Origin: Alphaproteobacteria bacterium
GTDB taxonomy: Bacteria; Pseudomonadota; Alphaproteobacteria; SP197
Assembly: GCA_022822575.1 (NCBI GenBank)
Contig: JAJEBJ010000335.1
Span: 1-13,179, forward strand
Length of the DNA: 13,179 nucleotides
Reading direction: 5' to 3'
A program made the position numbers and the translations under genes. Below the pieces are notes generated by a model. It made no database searches, was not told the DNA's origin, and saw nothing but the letters and a program-made list of their open reading frames with translations. Positions 4,769 through 11,972 of the stretch are shown here, in pieces (position 1 is the stretch's first letter; each line of letters opens with the position of its first letter).

Positions 4769-7147
4769 ATGAACGTTCATCACAAGCCCAGGAAGTTCAA
4801 GATCGTTGGTCAGGGCATTCCGGTCATTGATGCCCGTGAGAAGGTCACCGGCTCGCTCGAGTACGGGGTCGACTTCGTTCTTCCCCGGATGGTTCACGGC
4901 AAGATCAAGCGCAGTACCGTGCCCCATGCGCGGATCAAGCGCATTGACGCCACCAGGGCCATGGCGTTGCCCGGTGTCCTCGGCGTGGTGACTCACGAGG
5001 ACGCTCCCGGCCTCAACTGGATGGGAGTCTGGGACAACTACCGGGGGCAGATCCTGGACGGCATCTCGCGATTCGTCGGGGACGAGGTCGCCGCGGTTGC
5101 CGCGACGTCGGTGGAGATTGCCGACGCCGCCCTTGATCTGATCGACGTCGAATACGAGGCCCTTCCGGCGGTTCTCGACGTGGAAAAGGCACTTCTCGAC
5201 GACGCGCCACAGGTTCGCGAAGAGGGCAACGTGCGGGACGAGTATCGCGTTGTCTGGGGCGACCTCGCGGAAGGCGAGAGGGAGGCCGATTACGTCATCG
5301 ATCAGGAGATGCGCTACAAGGCGCAGAACTATGCAGGCATCGGGCGCAACGCCTGCGTCTGCGACTGGGACGGGGACCAGGTGACCATGTGGACCTCGTC
5401 GCAGACTCCGTCGGAACTGCAGACGGGCATTCATCAGGCCTTCGGGATTCCGATGAGCAACGTGAGGGTCGTGGCCCTTCCCTCGGGCTGCTCGTTCGGA
5501 CTGTGGTGGAGCAACAACTTCATGATGGTGACGGCCCTTCTTGCGAAGAAGGTGCGCAAGCCGGTGAAGATCGAGTTGACGAGCCAGGAGTGCATGGCCG
5601 CCGTGAAGCGCCGCCACATCGAGATCACGCGCGGGCGCATGGGGGTGATGAAGGACGGCACGCTGACCATGGCGGACTTCTCCCACCTGATGGACAACGG
5701 CGCCTACGGCTTCAAGACGGACGTCTACTTCTTCTGCTGCGACCTCTGGGGAGGAGCGCGGAACGGCGACTACCGCGTGCGCGGTGTCAACACGAACCTT
5801 GTGACCTCGGGCTGCATGCGAGCCGTCGGTGACATCACGATGGGCCTGGCGGTCGAACGCCTTGCCGACAAGTGCGCGCAGACAGTCGACATGGATCCCC
5901 TCGAGTTCCGCATCAAGAACCAGATCAAGGCCGGCCAGCAGCTGCGGATGCAGGAACCGCGGCAACACATCAAGGGCAATCTCACGGACTACATCGACGG
6001 CCTGACCGAGGAGCAGACAGGCAGTTGGCCGAAGATGTTCCATCTCTCCAGCGGTTCGACCCACGAACTCCTGCTCCAGGGCGCGGAGAAGTTCCGCTGG
6101 CGCGAGCGCTGGAAGGGCTGGGGCGTCCCGACCCGGGTGGAGGGCTCGAAGCGCTGGGGTGTCGGTGTCGGCACCGGCGCCCACTGCTGCGGCGTCGAGT
6201 TCGGCGGCAACACCTCATCGGTGGTGCGCGTGAACCATGACGGCAGCGTCAACGTCTTCAGTGCCGCCGGGCGCCAGGGCCAGGGCAGCGAGACGACACT
6301 TGTCCAGGTGGCCGCCGAGGAGATGGGCGTTCCCGTGGAGAAGGTCAGCATCGTCACCGGGGACACGTATGTCGTGCCGTGGGCTTCGGGATCATCGGCC
6401 AGCACCACCATGTTCCGGACCGGATGGGCCACCAGGGAGGCATGCCGGGACGCCAAGACCCAGCTTCTGAAGATTGCCGCCAGGGAGTTCTTCGATGGCA
6501 TCGACCACGAGAAGCTCGACATCGATGACGGCATCATCCACGTGGCGGACGATCCGGCTGACAACCGTCGGGTGAGCATTGACGAGATGATGAACGTGCT
6601 CTGCTCGGATTCCCTGTCGCAGACCTCCGTGATCACCGGCCGGCCCAACGGCGTCATGCCGCCGACCATCGCCTTTGCGCGGCAGTGGGCTGCCCAGTTT
6701 GCCGAGGTCGAGGTCGATGTCGGGACCGGCGAAATCCGAATCACGGACTATCTCGCCGGCCAGGACAGCGGCACCGTCATGAATCCGAAGGTGCTGAAGA
6801 ACCAGGTGATCGGCGGGGCTATCTGCGGTGCCGGTTTCGTCCTCTACGAGGGCATGGAGTTCGACCCCGCCGACGGCCGGGTCCTGAACGACAGCCTGCT
6901 CGACTACAAGCTCCTGCGCACCGGGGACTTTCCGTCCGATGCCGAGGTCTTCTTCGTTGAGTCCCAGGATCCGGTCGGACCGTTCGGCGCGCGCGGCGCA
7001 GGTGAATCGCCGGCGGCCGCTGCCGGACCGGCGATCTGCCAGGCCGTGCACAACGCCATCGGCGTCTGGGTGGATGTCCCCATGACCCCCGAAGCCGTCA
7101 TGCGGGCGATCAAGGAAAACGCTGAACCCATGGCCCTGGCATCCTGA
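4769..7147 (+). CDS. Molybdopterin-binding large subunit of a xanthine dehydrogenase-family hydroxylase (CoxL-like), divergent
   Basis: Catalytic subunit, 792 residues (usual 750-800), that should bind molybdopterin cytosine dinucleotide and hydroxylate a substrate with water. The ald_Xan_dh_C-type domain starts near residue 22 (DAREKVTGSLEYG), followed by the Mo-binding region. The catalytic base is E746 in GARGAGESP, as in the family. The glutamine of SQTPSELQ (212) and the arginine of GCMRAVG (351) are also kept. Two usual motifs are altered. The GGGFGGK-like cofactor loop reads GCSFGLWW (240-247), and the usual H-x-x-x-EP segment before A-x-W reads NYAGIGRNACVCDW (187-200). The CO dehydrogenase motif VAYRCSFR is absent, so this is not a form I CODH. 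ATG 4769 has GGGAG 8 bases upstream. No XdhC/CoxD-type maturation gene is in the window. The substrate is unknown; a creatinine-related or N-heterocyclic compound is a guess from position. Confidence 0.93.
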   Translation: MNVHHKPRKFKIVGQGIPVIDAREKVTGSLEYGVDFVLPRMVHGKIKRSTVPHARIKRIDATRAMALPGVLGVVTHEDAPGLNWMGVWDNYRGQILDGISRFVGDEVAAVAATSVEIADAALDLIDVEYEALPAVLDVEKALLDDAPQVREEGNVRDEYRVVWGDLAEGEREADYVIDQEMRYKAQNYAGIGRNACVCDWDGDQVTMWTSSQTPSELQTGIHQAFGIPMSNVRVVALPSGCSFGLWWSNNFMMVTALLAKKVRKPVKIELTSQECMAAVKRRHIEITRGRMGVMKDGTLTMADFSHLMDNGAYGFKTDVYFFCCDLWGGARNGDYRVRGVNTNLVTSGCMRAVGDITMGLAVERLADKCAQTVDMDPLEFRIKNQIKAGQQLRMQEPRQHIKGNLTDYIDGLTEEQTGSWPKMFHLSSGSTHELLLQGAEKFRWRERWKGWGVPTRVEGSKRWGVGVGTGAHCCGVEFGGNTSSVVRVNHDGSVNVFSAAGRQGQGSETTLVQVAAEEMGVPVEKVSIVTGDTYVVPWASGSSASTTMFRTGWATREACRDAKTQLLKIAAREFFDGIDHEKLDIDDGIIHVADDPADNRRVSIDEMMNVLCSDSLSQTSVITGRPNGVMPPTIAFARQWAAQFAEVEVDVGTGEIRITDYLAGQDSGTVMNPKVLKNQVIGGAICGAGFVLYEGMEFDPADGRVLNDSLLDYKLLRTGDFPSDAEVFFVESQDPVGPFGARGAGESPAAAAGPAICQAVHNAIGVWVDVPMTPEAVMRAIKENAEPMALAS

Positions 7148-7160
7148 TCGCATCGTGGCG

Positions 7161-7193
7161 GGCGGGCACGGTCTGCCGGACGTGTTGCCCGCC
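7161..7193 (+). terminator. Hairpin downstream of the molybdenum hydroxylase operon
   Basis: GGCGGGCA (7161-7168) pairs perfectly with TGCCCGCC (7186-7193), and GTC/GAC inside the loop can extend the structure. It starts 13 bases after the stop codon. No T-run follows, so intrinsic termination would be poor; it may mark a Rho-dependent end or protect the 3' end of the mRNA. A 10-base palindrome GCCTGCAGGC (7191-7200) overlaps its right arm. Confidence 0.4.
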
Positions 7194-7396
7194 TGCAGGC
7201 GTGTAACCGGATCATGCCTGCGGCCATCTGCGGCAGTGAGGCCGGGAATTGACGGGCGTCGTTCCTTCAACTCCGGAAGCTGGGCAAGACCTGAGCCATT
7301 TCCAATCTGAACCCGGACACTCGTCAAGGCGATTTCCCGGTTCCTCTGGCCGCGGCACGTCGACCACACGTCGCTGTTTCGCCGGGTTCGGGGACC

Positions 7397-7425
7397 CTGA
7401 CAGCGGGCTGGCGGTTCGATAGATT
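7397..7425 (+). promoter_or_regulatory. Candidate sigma-70 promoter for bolA
   Basis: CTGACA (7397-7402) and TAGATT (7420-7425), separated by 17 bases, match the housekeeping consensus at 5/6 and 4/6 positions. A transcript would carry a leader of about 130 bases before bolA. Apart from this and the hairpin at 7161, I see nothing in 7148-7561. Confidence 0.3.
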
Positions 7426-7561
7426 GATGGTGCGGGTGACGATCCGGAGGCAGGCGCCGTCACCGACAGCCGCACCAGGCGAGTCATGTGCGGGGGGCCC
7501 GGGACGTTGCGTTGGCCTGGGTAATGGTCAAGTGTTCGGGCTGACTGCAGGGGGTGGAGCG

Positions 7562-7834
7562 ATGAAGGTTCGCGCGACCATCGTTGACAAGTTGACGCGA
7601 GCGCTCGAGCCGGACGAGCTCGAGGTCATCGACGAATCACACCTTCATGCCGGCCATGCCGGGGCGCGCGAGGAAGGCGAAAGCCATTTTCGCGTACGCA
7701 TCGTCTCGCCGGCGTTCAACGGCCTCGGCCGCGTCGCCCGACAGAGGCTGGTCTACCGCGCGCTGGCAGAGGAGATGGCGAGCGACATTCACGCGCTGGC
7801 AATCGATGCGCGCGCTCCCGGCGAAACCCGTTGA
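7562..7834 (+). CDS. bolA: BolA family protein
   Basis: Small cytosolic protein of 90 residues. The family works with monothiol glutaredoxins in iron-sulfur cluster handling, and in enterobacteria BolA also affects morphology and stress responses. The fold pattern is clear: SHLHAGHAG in the variable Cys/His loop, SHFRVRIVSPAFNGLGRVARQRLVYRAL (41-68) as the KH-like core with its conserved F-x-G and RxRLVYRAL helix, and the conserved histidine H77 in IHALAI. The ATG at 7562 follows a purine-rich run GGGGGTGGAG (7550-7559); upstream in-frame sequence is not protein-like. Its last 46 bases overlap the end of the racemase-family gene on the other strand. bolA and corC are usually closer together in relatives, so the intervening genes look like an insertion. 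That last point is recall, not something the sequence shows. Confidence 0.92.
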   Translation: MKVRATIVDKLTRALEPDELEVIDESHLHAGHAGAREEGESHFRVRIVSPAFNGLGRVARQRLVYRALAEEMASDIHALAIDARAPGETR

Positions 7835-8559
7835 GCCAGGCGGCCGGGAACACATGACGAAAGCCCCAGGCGAACGAGTGCCGTGTGCACCATCGCCTGG
7901 TTGCTTGTCACCACCGCCCGATGGGTGCGTTGTTCGAGTTCGTCGATGATCTCGACGGCACGCATGTCGGTGCAGGAAAGGACAATGGCATCGGCATCGG
8001 CGTGGCTGGCCCGCAGGCCCAGTTCGAGAACGTCGGCCGGTGCGAGATCGCCCTGACCGTAGCTCCCGAGGTCCCGGCCGACATCGGCGGTGTTGACGAC
8101 CTCGAAACCGGCGTCACTTAGGAATGCCGCGCCTTCGAGATTGAGCGCCCTCGTGTAGGGCGAGGCGAAGGCGACGCGGCGGGCACCGAGTTCCTCGAGA
8201 GCGCTGACCAGCGCACCCGCAGCCGTCACGGCGGGAACGCCTGCCTGGGCCTCGATGGCAAGGCGGAAGTCGTGGTCCATGGCAGGCCCCGAGGCGAGCG
8301 TCGCCGAGGTGCAGCCGTAGAGAAGGATATCGGGCCGCGCCGCCATGATGAGGTCGAGGACGTCACTCAGTCCGGCGCGGGCAAAACGGCGCATTTCGTC
8401 GGAATCGGGGATGCGGTCAAGGTCGTAGCCACCGGCGCGCGCCACGTGAAAGGAGACGCCAGGCGGGCGCAGCAGAGCGAGGTCGGCCTCGAGATTGGTG
8501 TTCGAAAAGGGTGTGATGACGCCTATGCGCGCCAGCCCCCGTGTCGGGGAGGCCTTCAT
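7789..8559 (-). CDS. Asp/Glu racemase-superfamily enzyme, maleate isomerase-like
   Basis: Cytosolic enzyme of the Asp/Glu/hydantoin racemase superfamily, 256 residues. The N-terminal GVITPFSNTNLEAD carries the Asn of the P-x-S-N-T signature. The two catalytic-type cysteines are C83 (YGCTSAT) and C196 (LSCTDMR), and Y135 (PYTR) corresponds to the conserved substrate-site tyrosine. Two cysteines with CTSAT and CT-x-x-R contexts point to maleate cis-trans isomerase-like enzymes rather than arylmalonate decarboxylase, which keeps only one. The substrate cannot be fixed from sequence, and a racemase remains possible. The ATG (8559-8557) overlaps the stop of the DUF2889 gene in ATGA, so the two are probably coupled. 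The 3' end overlaps bolA by 46 bases on the opposite strand. It is the last gene of a series with an AEC carrier, which suggests uptake and conversion of a small carboxylate. Confidence 0.88.
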   Translation of the reverse strand: MKASPTRGLARIGVITPFSNTNLEADLALLRPPGVSFHVARAGGYDLDRIPDSDEMRRFARAGLSDVLDLIMAARPDILLYGCTSATLASGPAMDHDFRLAIEAQAGVPAVTAAGALVSALEELGARRVAFASPYTRALNLEGAAFLSDAGFEVVNTADVGRDLGSYGQGDLAPADVLELGLRASHADADAIVLSCTDMRAVEIIDELEQRTHRAVVTSNQAMVHTALVRLGLSSCVPGRLAQRVSPGARASIASA

Positions 8560-9140
8560 GAACCCTTGCCCGTGTACCAGTCAGGGAACTCCCTTTCGAC
8601 CACCGGTCCGTCGGCGGCCCAGGCATGACAGCCGTCAATCACCCAGGGTTTTTTCGTGTTGTCGACGGGTTTTCCGGAACGGCGACGGCCATACATCGCC
8701 TGCATGGCGACGGTCCCGAGCCGGCCCAGCATTTCGGCGATGTGTGTACACCCCCGGGTGCCACCGAAGAGATGGCGCACCTGGCGATTCCAGCCAGGTC
8801 CGATCCTGACACCCACAAGCCCGGCGTAGTCGGGCTCAATGGCCGGGCAGATGGCAAAGGGTGTTTTCTCCATCCTGACGGCAACGTCCCGGATTTCGAA
8901 CGCGTGATCGACGGTGAGGCGCAGCCACATGCCGTGGATCGGGTCTCCGGCCTCGATCGTGCCGCGGTCCCTGTTGGGTATCGGATAGGTCTTGGTATCG
9001 CTCAGGCTGGCTTCGAGATCCCACAATCCGTCATCGCGTTCGTAGGCCTCACAGAAAATCTGGCGTCTGTGAATGAGCGTCCGGGTATCAGGTTCCGGTG
9101 ATGACATGCCTCGGTCCGCGTCCATTGTGCGTTGCAACAT
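8556..9140 (-). CDS. DUF2889 family protein of unknown function
   Basis: The protein has 194 residues from ATG 9140, or 183 from ATG 9107 (MSSPEP), which may be the true start; neither has a clear SD. It matches the pattern I recall for DUF2889: RRQIFCEAYERDDGLWDLEA (26-44 region), SDTKTY, DRGTIEAGDPIHGMWLRLTVD, then CPAIEPDYAGLVGVRIGPGW and a GGTRGCTHIAEML segment (127-138). The D-x-E, H69, C98, C131/H133 and C171/H172 positions are candidates for functional residues. There is no signal peptide or membrane segment, so it is probably cytosolic. It lies 30 bases after the AEC carrier gene and shares an ATGA overlap with the racemase-family gene, so a joint role in one metabolic step is likely. 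I cannot assign a reaction. Confidence 0.85.
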   Translation of the reverse strand: MLQRTMDADRGMSSPEPDTRTLIHRRQIFCEAYERDDGLWDLEASLSDTKTYPIPNRDRGTIEAGDPIHGMWLRLTVDHAFEIRDVAVRMEKTPFAICPAIEPDYAGLVGVRIGPGWNRQVRHLFGGTRGCTHIAEMLGRLGTVAMQAMYGRRRSGKPVDNTKKPWVIDGCHAWAADGPVVEREFPDWYTGKGS

Positions 9141-9170
9141 TGACGGTGCCCGACCCGTATTGCAAGAGAC

Positions 9171-10073
9171 TCACGGGCCCGTCCCTGCCACCCACCAGGC
9201 CAACGGGATGATGGCCGGCAACAGGCAGAGAACCGCGACGGTCGACACCACGACATAGCTTGCCACCTCGTCCGGCGAACGGTTGTAGCGCACCGACGCA
9301 AGGTAGTTGAAGACCGCTCCGGGCATCACGCAGCAGATCACCACAACCCCGCGCGCCGTTCCGTCAAGGTCGAGGACGGCGATGAGAGCCCACGCCACGC
9401 CCAGTCCCGCGACGACCCGCAGGATCGCCAGCACCAGGGGTCGGGCGACGGTGGACACCCTGAATCGGGCGAGAGACGTGCCAAGCAGAATCAGCATCAT
9501 CGGAATGGTCAGTCCGCCGACGAGATCGGTGGTGTTGGTGAGCCAGGTTGGCGGTGTGGTTCCGGAAAGGGTGAAGGCCAGCGCCACGGCAATGGCGTAG
9601 ACATGGGGCGTCTTCGCGATCATGCCAAGCGACGCCCGTCCGGACATCAGCCAGAAGTGAACGGTGAAGAAGAGCACCGATTGTGTGGCAAACATGATGA
9701 GGCCGAGTTCGAGGCCGGCATCGCCGAAGGCAAAGAGGTTGAGCGGCAGGCCGAGATTGCCAAGATTGCCGAACACCAAAGGCGGCAGGAAGACACCCGC
9801 GGGCAGGGCCGTCAGCCTGATCAGCAGTCGGCCTGAAGCCAGGAACGCGCCGATCATGAGCAGGGCAGCGAGAACCATGATCCCGAGCTCCACGGCCGGC
9901 ACCACGAGCGTCGAGAGCGTCGAAAACACGAGGCACGGAGTGCCGACGTTGAGGATGACCGGTGTCAAGCGGTCGGGTTCAACCGGCCTGCCCCAGCGAG
10001 CCCAGGCCACTCCGACAAGGATCGTTGCCAGGACCGGAACGAGGACCGGTACCAGAGCATCGACAAGGGCCAA
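9171..10073 (-). CDS. AEC (auxin efflux carrier) family transporter
   Basis: Inner-membrane carrier of 300 residues, almost wholly hydrophobic, with about ten predicted membrane segments in two halves. The signatures are TPVILNVGTPCLVFSTL (36-52), GNLGNLGLPLNLFAFGD (102-118), GGLTIPMMLILLGTSLA near 187-203 and VVICCVMPGAVFNYLASVRY near 245-264. These match the family that includes bacterial malonate/malate-type carriers (MdcF-like) and eukaryotic PIN/PILS relatives. The substrate cannot be told from sequence; a carboxylate fits its partners. The start is TTG (10073-10071), with GGAG (10084-10081) 7 bases upstream; no ATG stands near the first membrane helix. The gene begins 13 bases after the CNNM/CorC stop, so it could be co-transcribed with it, and it is followed by the DUF2889 gene after 30 bases. 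Confidence 0.92.
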   Translation of the reverse strand: MALVDALVPVLVPVLATILVGVAWARWGRPVEPDRLTPVILNVGTPCLVFSTLSTLVVPAVELGIMVLAALLMIGAFLASGRLLIRLTALPAGVFLPPLVFGNLGNLGLPLNLFAFGDAGLELGLIMFATQSVLFFTVHFWLMSGRASLGMIAKTPHVYAIAVALAFTLSGTTPPTWLTNTTDLVGGLTIPMMLILLGTSLARFRVSTVARPLVLAILRVVAGLGVAWALIAVLDLDGTARGVVVICCVMPGAVFNYLASVRYNRSPDEVASYVVVSTVAVLCLLPAIIPLAWWVAGTGP

Positions 10074-10086
10074 GAGTCCGCTCCGG

Positions 10087-11364
10087 TCAGTCTTCGCCCG
10101 TCTCTCCGGTGGGAGGTGTCACGCGCAACTGGACAATCTGGTTGCGCTGGCGCTCAAGCACCTCGAAGCGAAAGTTGTGGAACTCGAAGACCTGTCCGGA
10201 ATCCGGGATTTGCTGGGCCTCCTGAATCACCAGGCCGGCGATGGTGATGGCGCCGTCTTCCGGGAGATTCCAGTCGAACTCCCGGTTGAGGTCGCGGATG
10301 GTGGCGGCGCCGTTCAGTATCAGGGTTCCGTCCTCGCCGATCTTTGCATCGACCTCCGGGACATCGTGCTCATCCTCGATGTCGCCGACGATCTCCTCGA
10401 GGATGTCCTCGAGTGTGACGACCCCCATGATGCCGCCGTACTGGTCAACGACGACCGCGAAGTGGAGCTGACGCTCACGGAACACGGCCAGCTGTTCGCT
10501 CAGCGACGTGGTGTCCGGCGCGAACCACGGTTCGGTGGCAACCTCCGTAATGTCGAACACGCCCTTGTCGCGGTGGCGATAGAGTGCACGCGCGAGACTC
10601 TTGGCGTGCAGGATGCCGACGATGTTGTCGGGATCGTCGCGCCACAGGGGGATGCGTGTATGGGAGCTCGCCAACGCCGCCTCGATGATGTTCTCCAGAG
10701 GCTCGTCGGCATTGATGGTCTCCATGGAACGACGGTGGGTCATGACTTCGCCGATAACGACGTCCGAGAGATCGAGGACACCGTCGAGCATGGCATGCTG
10801 GTCCTTCACCAGCCCGCCTTCGTGCCGGTAGAGATCGAGGATGCTCCGCAGTTCCTCGTCCGAGGGAATCGTCTCGTCACGGGAATCCCGGGCACCGGCA
10901 AGGCGGAACATGATCTGGACCACTCCCTGGAGTGCCCAGGTGAGTGGCTGGGCCAGCCACACGACGCCTCTCATGAAGGGGGCGACGGTGAGGGCGACAA
11001 ACTCGGCGTTCCTGATGGCGTAGGTCTTGGGCATGATCTCGGCAAAGATCACCACCACGACGGTCATGGCGGCGATGGCATAGGCGACTCCGGCCTCGCC
11101 CACCAGTGCCGTGAAGACGTAGGTGGCCATCGATGCCACGGCGATGTTGAAGAGATTGTTCCCGATCAGAATGGCGCTGATAAGGTGTTCGCGGTCCTCC
11201 ATCAGTGCGGTCGCGCGCGCCGCCCTGCGGTCCCCGGCAAGCCCGAGGCTGTGAATCCTGGACCGATTGGCTGCGGTCAGCGCCGTTTCGGAGCCCGAAA
11301 AGACCGCCGAAAAGACGAGAAGAACCACAATCAGGACGAAGTAGACTTCCAGGAGATCAGTCAT
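10087..11364 (-). CDS. CNNM/CorC (HlyC/CorC) family CBS-domain membrane protein
   Basis: Inner-membrane protein of 425 residues, linked in this family to Mg2+/Co2+ transport or homeostasis (older 'hemolysin-like' annotation). The DUF21/CNNM domain is at 1-155 with hydrophobic segments near 4-22, 63-86, 92-112 and 121-152, and the motifs SGSETALTAA (23-32), GNNLFNIA (68-75) and AEIMPKTYA (108-116). A CBS pair follows at about 204-330 (TRIPLW; AVVVDQYGGIMGVVTLEDIL), and a C-terminal CorC_HlyC domain runs from about 345 (TLILNGAATIRDLN). The domain set and length are complete. ATG 11364 sits at the usual N-terminus. A cluster of inverted repeats lies immediately upstream (11373-11434), in the likely leader. 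The AEC carrier gene follows 13 bases after the stop. In many alphaproteobacteria this gene follows aroB; here an antisense VOC gene intervenes. Confidence 0.94.
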   Translation of the reverse strand: MTDLLEVYFVLIVVLLVFSAVFSGSETALTAANRSRIHSLGLAGDRRAARATALMEDREHLISAILIGNNLFNIAVASMATYVFTALVGEAGVAYAIAAMTVVVVIFAEIMPKTYAIRNAEFVALTVAPFMRGVVWLAQPLTWALQGVVQIMFRLAGARDSRDETIPSDEELRSILDLYRHEGGLVKDQHAMLDGVLDLSDVVIGEVMTHRRSMETINADEPLENIIEAALASSHTRIPLWRDDPDNIVGILHAKSLARALYRHRDKGVFDITEVATEPWFAPDTTSLSEQLAVFRERQLHFAVVVDQYGGIMGVVTLEDILEEIVGDIEDEHDVPEVDAKIGEDGTLILNGAATIRDLNREFDWNLPEDGAITIAGLVIQEAQQIPDSGQVFEFHNFRFEVLERQRNQIVQLRVTPPTGETGED

Positions 11365-11372
11365 CGTGTGCC

Positions 11373-11434
11373 ATCCGCAAGGTACGCCTTGAGTGTGTCC
11401 GGTTCTGTCTTGCGGCGTACCTGATCCGCAAGAC
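11373..11434. repeat. Overlapping direct and inverted repeats between corC and the VOC gene
   Basis: ATCCGCAAG occurs at 11373-11381 and again at 11424-11432. GTCTTGCGG (11407-11415) pairs perfectly with CCGCAAGAC (11426-11434), a 9-bp stem with a 10-base loop. GGTACGCC (11381-11388) pairs perfectly with GGCGTACC (11414-11421). The stems share bases, so they cannot all form at once. Read on the minus strand, the element ends 8 bases before the corC start codon; read on the plus strand, it lies 66 bases before the VOC start. It may be a leader regulator, a REP-like element or a termination zone. Confidence 0.55.
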
Positions 11435-11499
11435 GGTGGGTTGTCCGCCGGTCGATGACCGGCAACGATGGATTGTCATCAACGGTAGGGAGCATCGTC

Positions 11500-11937
11500 T
11501 TGTCCGTTCTCAGCAACCCCGAAGACTGGTGGATGTCCCCCGTCGACTATGCCAGGCGGCTCAGCGGACTGACCGTCAACCTTCTTTCGCGTGATGTCGA
11601 GGCCGTGGTGCCGTTCCACACCCGTGTGCTGGGAGCGACGGCGGAGTATGTCTGCGTGGACTTTGCGTCCTTTGCCTTTGGCGGGACCACGTGGATGGTG
11701 CATGCTGATCACACCTATGACGGTCACCCGCTGCATGCCAGCCTTGGTGCCGGTCGCCTGCGGGGAGTCGGTGCCGAACTGCGTCTCCACGGACGCGATC
11801 CGGATGCGGCCTGTCAGGCGGCCGGAGAACTTGGCGCCACCATCATCGAACCGGCGGCCACCAAGCCCCACGGTACGCGAGAAGCCTTCATCCTGGATCC
11901 CGATGGCTACCTTTGGGTGCCGGACGTTCTTGCCTGA
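11500..11937 (+). CDS. VOC-fold (glyoxalase/bleomycin-resistance superfamily) protein
   Basis: Small cytosolic protein of 145 residues with one vicinal-oxygen-chelate domain of two beta-alpha-beta-beta-beta modules. Module one is LTVNLLSRDVEAVVPFHTRVLGA (24-46); module two is VGAELRLHGRDPDAACQAAGELGATIIEP (90-118), closing with EAFILDPDGYLW (128-139), the classic end of the fold. The possible metal ligands are incomplete: Asn27 stands where many relatives have His, while E93 and E128 could act. The enzyme activity is therefore open (lyase, dioxygenase-like or binding protein). I chose TTG 11500 because AGGGAG lies about 7 bases upstream; ATG 11455 in the same frame has no SD and adds 15 poor residues, and ATG 11530 is also possible. 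It is on the opposite strand to corC and aroB, and its stop is 35 bases from the facing aroB stop. Confidence 0.82.
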   Translation: MSVLSNPEDWWMSPVDYARRLSGLTVNLLSRDVEAVVPFHTRVLGATAEYVCVDFASFAFGGTTWMVHADHTYDGHPLHASLGAGRLRGVGAELRLHGRDPDAACQAAGELGATIIEPAATKPHGTREAFILDPDGYLWVPDVLA

Positions 11938-11972
11938 GTGAACGATCTCACGGGGCGCAAGGTCGTGCACGA

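Noticed and set aside
4196..6184. 662-codon minus-strand ORF antisense to the 2Fe-2S and large-subunit genes
   Set aside because: His/Asp/Arg-rich translation typical of the reverse frame of a GC-rich gene. The plus-strand genes on the same bases have complete, well-known motifs.
4769..7147. Form I carbon monoxide dehydrogenase large subunit
   Set aside because: The diagnostic VAYRCSFR active-site loop is absent, and no cox accessory genes are present.
7789..8559. Arylmalonate decarboxylase
   Set aside because: Both C83 and C196 are present, whereas the decarboxylase lacks the first cysteine; the isomerase/racemase type fits better.
9664..11424. 586-codon plus-strand ORF antisense to the AEC carrier and CNNM/CorC genes
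   Set aside because: It is a shadow frame: no domain is recognisable, while both minus-strand genes are full-length family members.
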